Shown piece after piece: positions 29,141-35,646 of a stretch of 64,000 nucleotides of DNA. Origin of the DNA: Ralstonia pickettii (GTDB lineage: Bacteria > Pseudomonadota > Gammaproteobacteria > Burkholderiales > Burkholderiaceae); contig NZ_JFZG01000004.1 of the NCBI RefSeq assembly GCF_000607165.1, positions 310,001 through 374,000 on the forward strand. The letters run 5' to 3'. The notes under the pieces are model-generated. The model saw only the letters and a list, made by a program, of their open reading frames with translations. It was not told the origin of the DNA and searched no databases. Every line of letters begins with the position of its first letter. Position 1 is the stretch's first letter. The position numbers and the translations under genes were made by a program.

Positions 29141-30153
29141 CTATCGGCCCCCGGATGGCTGGCGACTGGGCTCGCCATTCGCTCGGGATCTCGGCGTATC
29201 AAGCGCGGGCAAGGGCGGAGGGGCGGAGACCAACTGATCGATGGCTTCAATTGCCTGCAAGGTTGCCTCCTGTGCCTTGTGCAGCTTGAATTGGAAGTAC
29301 GCATAGGTTCCAGTGGCAATCATCAGGCCAACGACTGCAGTCAACCACACCGGAACGCCGCCGATCGGCTTGAGGTTGCGTTCTGTGGCGACGTGCAATG
29401 ACGGTGAAAGCTCCCGTGGCACGGGCGGAACTCTAGCCTTCACAATCGCGTAGAGCTTTTCACGCAGCAGTTGATGCTCGCGTTCGCCATTCTCCTTGAC
29501 GCGGTAAGAGCCCATGAAGCCCACGTTCAAGATGAAGTAGATCAAGTAGATCAACTGTAGATTGGCATTGGGGTCTTCGACCAGGCGAGCAAGGAGTTGA
29601 TACACCTTGGTGCCGCTATCGCGATCGCCGTGAAACTGCGCGGTGAGCGAGTGTTGCGGCCATGCGCCAATGCCGTCTTTGCCACCACCACCCCATGGGG
29701 TGTGATGCGCCTCTTCATCCAACGCAGCACACAAGCAATAGCTCGCCCCCACGATGTGATGACGGTCAAAGGCCGCCCGATGGCAAAGCTTTTCAAAGGT
29801 TTGGATTTCGAGCACCAGCAGGGCACGCAGGTGCTCGATTTGACCGCGTCTGAGGTGTTTGATGGAAGACAGATCGGCGATGGCCCTGAGTAGTCGACCT
29901 GCTGCGATTCTCAAGCCCCACGGATGCTCCGTTCGCTTGATGCGATCCAGCATTTTTTGAAGCGCGGCTTCACTGTACGCCTCGACCGTCACGGGCTTGG
30001 CGTCATTGTCATGGATGGCGCCTTTGATGTCCGTGAGTTTCTTCTCAGCCGCAGGTGCCTTCCGCTCGGATTTGGCCTGGGGCTTGCCAGGTTTCGCACC
30101 TTGATCGGCCAGCCAGACTGGCGCCTTTTTTTTGAACGCTGACGTTTAGCCAT
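29141..30153 (-). CDS. tssL: TssL/DotU-family T6SS membrane protein; joined to its ATG only by a -1 shift at A8
   Basis: The downstream frame encodes a DotU/IcmH-type domain: FEKLCHRAAFDRHHIVGASY, CAALDEEAHHTPWG, SLTAQFHGDRDSG, then YLIYFILNVGFMGSYRV. A single C-terminal membrane segment (VPVWLTAVVGLMIATGTYA) completes the family layout. TssL anchors the T6SS membrane complex with TssM. This frame has no ATG; its first possible start is a GTG at 29992. Upstream of that GTG it stays open as a Lys/Pro/Ala-rich stretch back to the PAAR stop codon. The natural start is ATG 30153 (or 30159), overlapping the PAAR stop, which reads MAKRQRSKK. It enters the DotU frame only if one A of the run 30126-30133 is read twice. 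The full product would have 337 residues, against 283 from the GTG. Sequencing error, programmed frameshifting and transcript slippage are all possible. Confidence 0.7.
30126..30133 (-). other. Slippery run of eight A in the tssL-like gene
   Basis: On the minus strand the zero frame reads TCA AAA AAA AGG. The heptamer A AAA AAA is a classical -1 slip site and also a good transcript-slippage site. A -1 shift here joins MAKRQRSKK to KAPVWLADQGAKPG and the DotU domain. Confidence 0.6.
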
Positions 30154-30430
30154 CGACATACCCCGTCGTGGTGCCGACAAGTGTGCAGCCGCATCGGCAA
30201 CGATGCCCGTGCAGAGCCACCGGTTGGCCGTTCACGATCATGGAATCGTCACCTTCAACGATGGGGTTGATGCCATGCAAGCGTCCATCTGGGTAGCGCG
30301 CGGGGCAGTCCACGAGATCGCCCTTGCGGGCGATCGGCTTGCCGTCAATGGTGTCCGTTGGTGATCCGCTGATGACGGGGCCGTTGCTGGAGTTGACGTC
30401 TCCGACCACGATGATGGACCTGGATAGCAT
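30146..30430 (-). CDS. PAAR-motif T6SS spike-tip protein
   Basis: A 94-residue protein with the PAAR fold, which caps the VgrG trimer and carries effectors. Visible blocks are VVGDVNSSNGPVISGSP, KPIARKGDLVDCP, INPIVEGDDSMIVNGQPVALHG, and a C-terminal HRCRCGCTLVG whose His/Cys residues are the usual zinc ligands at the tip. The ATG at 30430 has GGGAG eight bases upstream; a TTG at 30436 overlaps the effector stop. It follows the Tle1 gene by two bases and its stop overlaps the start of the TssL-like gene, so these are tightly coupled. Confidence 0.9.
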   Translation of the reverse strand: MLSRSIIVVGDVNSSNGPVISGSPTDTIDGKPIARKGDLVDCPARYPDGRLHGINPIVEGDDSMIVNGQPVALHGHRCRCGCTLVGTTTGYVDG

Positions 30431-30432
30431 GT

Positions 30433-32739
30433 TCAATCTCCCATCAGCATTTCATCGAGCGTTGGCGTTGGACCGGCGTTGATACTACGCACAAGCGCTT
30501 TTGTTCGTGCAGCTTGTTCCGCCGCGCGCGCATCTTCCTCCAAGCCCAAATGCCTGATGGCGTTGTCGTTGCCGACAAAGAACACTCGTGCCCAGCCATA
30601 CCCGCCTGGCGCGTACTCATGAAAGTACGGCATGCGAAACCATGCGCGGTTGTCATGGATATAGTCATCGAAGAGGGCGATGATGGCTCGGTTCTGACGC
30701 TCAAACTGCTCTACTGCTTTGGGTGCAGTCCATTCGCGCAGCTTCTCCACCATTTCGCGTGCTGGCAGAACCAACACGTCGTAGCGCTCTGGCAGGAATG
30801 CCTTGGTCTTGAGCGCGCCAGCGACCACTGGGCCTGTTCGCACATGCATGTCTTTGTCTACCAGATTGATACGCTCGCTGTCGGGATTTCGATCGCGTCG
30901 CACGTAAAGCAATTGGGCTGCATTCTTGTAGGCATCGTAGGCTGCGGCTCCAATGCCGACCGGGCCGATCGCCGATCGCTCCATCTTGGCCATCAACGGT
31001 GATGGCATTTTCTCAACACCAAGCTCGGCCTGCCGTTCAGGATGAAGGTAGCCAAGCAGCAGGCGGAATTCTTCTGCGCTCTCCCGCAGGTCATGCTGAT
31101 CATTAGTGACGGTTTCATCCGCACCTTCGCCAGGCCGGGTCTTGTCTTTCTTCCTGGCGATTTTTTGGCAGAGTTGCTCCCGCCTGCGTGCCATGGCGTT
31201 CCAGGCTGCCTGCATCTTCTTGTCTCGTTCGGCAGCCTGTACCATCTGGGCCGCTCTCGTCGCCGCACTGGCGTAGCCCCGTGAAGCATTTTCCAGCCCT
31301 GCAGTGGCGCTGCCTGCGGCCAATTCTTTGATGCGCTGGCGCAGCTTCAAGGTTTCTGCATCGGTTTCCGTTGCCTTGTCGACCTGCAATTCCAGTTGAT
31401 ACGGCGTCAAGCTGTCTTCAGAAGCAGCCTTGAAGAACGGTCGATTGGTGAGATAGTCGCCAGTGTTCCAGCGTGCGCGCAGCGTGCGCCATGCAAGGTT
31501 CTGCTGCATGCCGATGCGCATGGCATCTGTCACGGTCGATATTCCGCCCATTTTGTCCAACCATGCATTGAAGGCATTGACGACCGACTGACTCAAGGCA
31601 AAATCATCCCTCATGTACGGGCTCTTGCTGACGTCCTCACCAACCAAAAGCGGCACACCCCAGCGCAATGCTTCGATGTACATGTGATGCAGTGGAATCT
31701 GGCTGAGCTTGTCGGCATCGCCAGCGCGGGCCTTCCCTTGGGCACCAGGCGGATAACCGCCGCCGACGTCTGAATGCACACCGGGGTAGGCCACCTCCAG
31801 CCTTTGGCCAGCGCCGCCCGGATAGGCTTGGCCCTCCATGATGGTATCCAGCGGAAAACTCATGCGCTGTTCGTGAATGGAAAAGAAATGGGTGCAGCGT
31901 TTGACGTCTCTGGGAATGTTCATGAGGCCATTGCTGGACCACGCAAAGTGGCCATCGAACGTATCGAAATCAAATGCCGCCCGCACGGAGTCCGGTGGCC
32001 CCACGGATGCCACGGTATCGAACAACCCCATGAAGTTGATCTGGTAGGGGATCGTTCCAGCAATCTTGCCGTTCGGTGCCCAATCGCGCGTGAGCTTTCC
32101 GATGAACGAGCGCGCGCAGGCTGCACCGCGCGAAAAGCCAAACACGTTGATCCACACCTGCTTGACCATCTTGTTGCGCTGGCAGTCGCGTTGCCTGTCG
32201 CGTTGGATGCCGGCGAGTTTGCGGTGTGTCATGTCGAAGAGATTGGAGAAGCCCCGGTAGCCGTCAGCAGTGGAATGGCAGAGGCGTCTGGCTTCGTCGT
32301 TTTCTATAAGCGTCGCGTTGGCGCCAGCAATTGCTCGGTAGATCGAGTTCAGCACGCGCGTGTAACCCCACACGCAGCGCCAACCGTAGCCGCGCGCGAA
32401 GGCTTTGCCTGTGGAGGAGTATTCGAGTTCACCGAGCTTCTCGAAGATCGTGCCAACACCGGCGATGTAATGCCGGTAGATGCCATTCCAGGGTTCTTCC
32501 CGTGCCGCGTTATATAGGCGTGCCACGTTGGTGTGTGCCTGCCAATTGGAATCTCGGAACTCCGGGTTGTCTTCGTCATCGTTATTGTTGGTGCCATCGA
32601 AGAACAGGCTGATATGAATGGTCTGTTCGCAGGAGCCGAGTGGGTCGATGACTTTGCTCTTACCGTGCTCATATGCGGTTTTTGCTTGTGAGAGCAAGCC
32701 GCCATCGGGCATCTTAGTGGGCCAGCGTAAGACCTTCAT
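30433..32739 (-). CDS. tle1: T6SS lipase effector, DUF2235 (Tle1-like phospholipase)
   Basis: A 768-residue putative phospholipase delivered into rival bacteria. The N-terminal about 340 residues form the DUF2235 alpha/beta-hydrolase: ISLFFDGTNNN, nucleophile elbow VFGFSRGAA (Ser203), the likely acid in FMGLFDTVAS (Asp241) and the catalytic His in PGVHSDVGGGY (His322). The remaining half is helical with a charged region (TRAAQMVQAAERDKKM) and is not assigned; in Tle1 it forms the membrane-inserting part. No signal peptide, as expected for T6SS cargo. The ATG overlaps the stop of the upstream lipoprotein gene (ATGA). The neighbours VgrG, DUF4123 adaptor, PAAR and two DUF3304 lipoproteins make the effector assignment strong. 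Confidence 0.88.
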   Translation of the reverse strand: MKVLRWPTKMPDGGLLSQAKTAYEHGKSKVIDPLGSCEQTIHISLFFDGTNNNDDEDNPEFRDSNWQAHTNVARLYNAAREEPWNGIYRHYIAGVGTIFEKLGELEYSSTGKAFARGYGWRCVWGYTRVLNSIYRAIAGANATLIENDEARRLCHSTADGYRGFSNLFDMTHRKLAGIQRDRQRDCQRNKMVKQVWINVFGFSRGAACARSFIGKLTRDWAPNGKIAGTIPYQINFMGLFDTVASVGPPDSVRAAFDFDTFDGHFAWSSNGLMNIPRDVKRCTHFFSIHEQRMSFPLDTIMEGQAYPGGAGQRLEVAYPGVHSDVGGGYPPGAQGKARAGDADKLSQIPLHHMYIEALRWGVPLLVGEDVSKSPYMRDDFALSQSVVNAFNAWLDKMGGISTVTDAMRIGMQQNLAWRTLRARWNTGDYLTNRPFFKAASEDSLTPYQLELQVDKATETDAETLKLRQRIKELAAGSATAGLENASRGYASAATRAAQMVQAAERDKKMQAAWNAMARRREQLCQKIARKKDKTRPGEGADETVTNDQHDLRESAEEFRLLLGYLHPERQAELGVEKMPSPLMAKMERSAIGPVGIGAAAYDAYKNAAQLLYVRRDRNPDSERINLVDKDMHVRTGPVVAGALKTKAFLPERYDVLVLPAREMVEKLREWTAPKAVEQFERQNRAIIALFDDYIHDNRAWFRMPYFHEYAPGGYGWARVFFVGNDNAIRHLGLEEDARAAEQAARTKALVRSINAGPTPTLDEMLMGD

Positions 32740-33389
32740 TGGTTCGTCTCCTCTTGCTTTCTGAGTTCGGCTTCGCGGGCCAATTCGGCTTCTCGAGCAA
32801 TCTTCATTTGACGTTGTTTCTCGCGCCGCTCTTCATCTTGACGCGTGAGTTCTTCGTCCACCGTGCCTGTGGCCACATAAGGGTCATCGTCAGTTGGTTT
32901 GACTTCAAGACTGTTGTGTCCATTTGCGTTACCGTCCTGCACCATCAGCTTCACGCGGTCTCCGGGAAGAAAGATGGCAAATAGCGCGCCTGCCCTTGGT
33001 CCATACTCCGGCACCTCCGCTTTGGCTTTGTACCAAGAACCGTAAGTGACACCGTCTAGTTTCTTATCGGCAATCCACCGCACCACCACCTTCAGGCCAG
33101 GGCGCCATTTCTTAGGGAAGGAGGCGCAACATTTCCCTCCACCTCCGCCGGATGGCAAATCGTCGGATCGGGCTGGTTGAATATTCGGCCCGCCCCCTTT
33201 TATGCCGTTGTCGTCGAGCCCCTTTAGGTTGAAGGTGTGGATGTAATAGGGGGTGTAGTTCAGCCCACTAACTTCGCCATACTGCATTGGGTCGCCATCA
33301 TCCCGTGCCGCCATGGCCGCGCGGTCGTCGCAACTGGCAAGTAGGGCGAGGCTGATCAGCAAAAGCGCCCTGATCGATTGGGTTTTCAT
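32736..33389 (-). CDS. DUF3304 lipoprotein, putative Tle1 immunity protein (copy proximal to the effector)
   Basis: A 217-residue lipoprotein with signal sequence and lipobox LLASC (Cys20), so probably anchored in the periplasm, where a Tle1 lipase acts. The core carries GLNYTPYYIHTFNLKG, a Gly-rich GGGGGKCC loop and KKWRPGLKVVVRWIADKK. The C-terminus is a charged helix with repeated EAELA blocks. Its stop overlaps the effector start, so effector and putative immunity protein are coupled. The next gene upstream is a paralogue; the C-terminal half is nearly identical at DNA level and the N-terminal half is diverged. Immunity function is inferred from family context and location, not shown. Confidence 0.8.
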   Translation of the reverse strand: MKTQSIRALLLISLALLASCDDRAAMAARDDGDPMQYGEVSGLNYTPYYIHTFNLKGLDDNGIKGGGPNIQPARSDDLPSGGGGGKCCASFPKKWRPGLKVVVRWIADKKLDGVTYGSWYKAKAEVPEYGPRAGALFAIFLPGDRVKLMVQDGNANGHNSLEVKPTDDDPYVATGTVDEELTRQDEERREKQRQMKIAREAELAREAELRKQEETNQ

Positions 33390-33447
33390 AACCGGTTACT
33401 CCGATTAAAGAATAGAGCTGATGTGATTGATTTATTCGCAGGAGACT

Positions 33448-34101
33448 TCATCGGGTGGTCTCCTTTTGCTTATTGAGTTCGGCTTCGCGGGCCAATCCGG
33501 CTTCTCGCGCGACCTTCATTTGACGTTGCTTCTCGCGCCGCTCTTCATCTTGACGCGTGAGTTCTTCGTCCACCGTGCCTGTGGCCACATAAGGGTCATC
33601 GTCAGTTGGTTTGACTTCGAGACTGTTGTGTCCATTTGCGTTACCGTCCTGCACCATCAGCTTCACGCGGTCTCCGGAAAGAAATATGGCAAAGAGTGCG
33701 CCTGCCCGTGGGCCATACTCCGGCACCTCCGCTTCGGCTTTGTACCAAGCCCCCCATGCAATACCGTCTAGCTTCTTATTGGCAATCCACCGCACCGTTA
33801 CCTTTAGGCCAGGACGCCATCTTTTGGGGAAGGCGGCGCAACATTTTTCCGCCCCCCCTCCGGATGGCATGTTGTCTGGGGTGGCGGGCATGATGTTTGG
33901 TCCGCCGCCGCTGATGCCGTTGTCATCGTGGCCTTTCACGTTGAAGGTGTGGATGTAGTACGGCGTGTAGTTCAATCCGCTGACACCACCGTATTGCATG
34001 GGGTCGCCATCATCCCGTGCCGCCATGGCCGCGCGGTCATCGCAGCCGGCTAGTAGGGCGAGGCTGATCAGCAAAAGCGCCCTGATTAATTGGGTTTTCA
34101 T
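33448..34101 (-). CDS. DUF3304 lipoprotein, second putative Tle1 immunity protein
   Basis: A 217-residue paralogue of the previous gene, offset by exactly 712 bases. The lipobox is LLAGC (Cys20). The core differs in several places from its neighbour (IAWGAWYKAEAEVPEYG against VTYGSWYKAKAEVPEYG), while the segment from GPRAGALFAIFL onward is almost unchanged. The start MKTQLIRALLLISL matches the sister gene; upstream codons in the open frame are not conserved. Extra immunity copies beside Tle1 genes are known in the family and may protect against variant effectors of other strains. Confidence 0.8.
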   Translation of the reverse strand: MKTQLIRALLLISLALLAGCDDRAAMAARDDGDPMQYGGVSGLNYTPYYIHTFNVKGHDDNGISGGGPNIMPATPDNMPSGGGAEKCCAAFPKRWRPGLKVTVRWIANKKLDGIAWGAWYKAEAEVPEYGPRAGALFAIFLSGDRVKLMVQDGNANGHNSLEVKPTDDDPYVATGTVDEELTRQDEERREKQRQMKVAREAGLAREAELNKQKETTR

Positions 34102-34197
34102 AAGCTGACGTTCCGAATCAAGGACAGACGGATGCGCACGCGCTTTCCGTACGAGGCACCGCAATCCCTTGTGATCGGTTCTTTCAAATGCATTCGG

Positions 34198-35052
34198 CTA
34201 TCTCGAGCGCTTGGCTTTCGTAAGCAATTGCTCCCACGTTGCAGGGTGAATGCCTTCCTCACATGCCGCCATGGAGCTGCCGCTATGCATGCGCTTTTCC
34301 AATGCGATGCGAACGCTGCCGTGCTCGTCGAAAGCTGGGCCGTATTGGTAGGACAGCTCGCAAAAGCGCAGTCTGTCAGCGGGTTCGGTTAAACCCCATG
34401 CTGCAGCTTTCTGGTAGCGATGCAGGAAATCCGAGAACCGGGGGAGGTAAGGGCCATCCTGCTTTACAGTGCCGTTCTCCACCAATGCTGCGAGAAGCTG
34501 ATCGGGCTCGCAGTGATCAACAAGCCGGTCGAGTTGCTCTTGGGTGAGCTGAATCGAAAGTGGAACGGTTTGCGTGGCGCCGCTATTCGCTGGACCATCA
34601 ATGCGTTCCCAGCTTTCGCTGTGGCCGCGGTATTTCCACTGCTCGATGGGGTCCATGAGCTTGTCGCTGATTTCATCCCCCCAGACTTCCATTGCGAGCA
34701 GCAGATTGCGTGGGTCGTAATAGCGGACCAACGCCGTCATGCCATCGCCAATGTCGGCAATCAGGAATTGACGCAGGTGGCGCACGAGCGGATCAATATC
34801 GGCACGGCTCCAGATCAAGGTGAGACATGGGGCCTGCAAGTCCATCGCATCCAGCTCGGCCAGCCACGGTGCGTTGGCGTCAGCCACCCGTGCGAGGAAG
34901 AGCGAAGCATCTCCTGCTTCTTCTTCTGGCAAGCCGGCGTAGACGTTGCGGAATTCGGTGCCCGCCTCGCGCAGCAAGGCGGCCAGGCGCAAAGGGTAAG
35001 CAGCGCCATCCGCCAGCACATAGATATGAACCGTGTTTTCGTTTCCTGACAT
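34198..35052 (-). CDS. DUF4123 T6SS effector adaptor (Tap/TEC-type chaperone)
   Basis: A 284-residue cytoplasmic adaptor that typically loads a specific effector onto VgrG. The N-terminal half has the DUF4123 pattern: HIYVLADGAAYPLRLAALLR, WLAELDAMDLQAPCLTLIWS, then LRQFLIADIGDGMTALVRYYDPRNL, with the conserved RYYDPR block. The C-terminal half (QLTQEQLDRLVDHCEP..., FSDFLHRYQKAAAWGL) is the usual helical lobe. ATG 35052 is used because upstream residues are Ser/Pro/Arg-rich and unconserved. Lies between a small membrane-protein gene and the immunity genes, on the island strand. The likely cargo is the Tle1 protein. Confidence 0.9.
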   Translation of the reverse strand: MSGNENTVHIYVLADGAAYPLRLAALLREAGTEFRNVYAGLPEEEAGDASLFLARVADANAPWLAELDAMDLQAPCLTLIWSRADIDPLVRHLRQFLIADIGDGMTALVRYYDPRNLLLAMEVWGDEISDKLMDPIEQWKYRGHSESWERIDGPANSGATQTVPLSIQLTQEQLDRLVDHCEPDQLLAALVENGTVKQDGPYLPRFSDFLHRYQKAAAWGLTEPADRLRFCELSYQYGPAFDEHGSVRIALEKRMHSGSSMAACEEGIHPATWEQLLTKAKRSR

Positions 35053-35134
35053 TGCACACTTTGGGATGGCTGAGAGAGTGGCCGGCTCGCGATGACGGAG
35101 CGACGTCTGCGAGCCGGAGGGCTTGCCGGGCGTG

Positions 35135-35608
35135 CTAGTCGTCTTGGCGCGCGAATGCGCTGGCATCCGGAACGTGCTGTACCAGGGCCGGATCAATGAC
35201 GAGGGGTTGGGCTGCCTGGATATCGCGCGTGTTCTTTTGCACCGCAATGGCGCCGAACAGTGCAAGGGCAAACGACATGCCGTAGAAACCCTTTTCGCTC
35301 AGGGCAAGCGTGGCATTGAACAGACCCACGCACAGTAGCAACACCGCCAGAAGGACGGAAACCCAGCTCAGGCCGTAGTAGATGCCCGTGACGGGGATAC
35401 CTTCGAGCCGGTCTCGCACGCTCTTTTGTACCGACACAGCGGCAAAGAGGCCGTAGACGAGCACGGTGAAGTAGTAGCCCCGCTCGTTCAACTGCATGTT
35501 GGCATTGAAGAGTCCAACGAGAAACGCAAGAAAGCCGGCTAGTAGCGCCGCCCAGGAAGTTGCGACAAAGGCAAAAGAGGGGTGGTGCGCTTGATAGGAA
35601 TTTCGCAT
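35135..35608 (-). CDS. YiaA/YiaB-family inner-membrane protein inside the T6SS island
   Basis: A 157-residue protein with four predicted membrane helices in two YiaAB repeats. GLFNANMQLNERGYYFTVLVYGLFAAVSVQKSVRD in the first repeat (split here by eye as GLFNANMQLNERGYY and VQKSVRD) is mirrored by GLFNATLALSEKGFYG and VQKNTRD in the second. This closely resembles E. coli YiaA, whose function is unknown. Genes for it are not a standard T6SS component. Here it lies between vgrG (38 bases away) and the DUF4123 adaptor (82 bases), on the same strand, so it is very likely cotranscribed. Confidence 0.85.
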   Translation of the reverse strand: MRNSYQAHHPSFAFVATSWAALLAGFLAFLVGLFNANMQLNERGYYFTVLVYGLFAAVSVQKSVRDRLEGIPVTGIYYGLSWVSVLLAVLLLCVGLFNATLALSEKGFYGMSFALALFGAIAVQKNTRDIQAAQPLVIDPALVQHVPDASAFARQDD

Positions 35609-35646
35609 GATCAGTTCGATGATGGTTGATGAAAAGTTGGGGGGAG

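Noticed and set aside
29141-30430. PAAR-TssL fusion by read-through of the PAAR stop
   Set aside because: The frames match, but an ATG overlaps the stop and a slip site offers a simpler join; PAAR proteins of this length normally end here.
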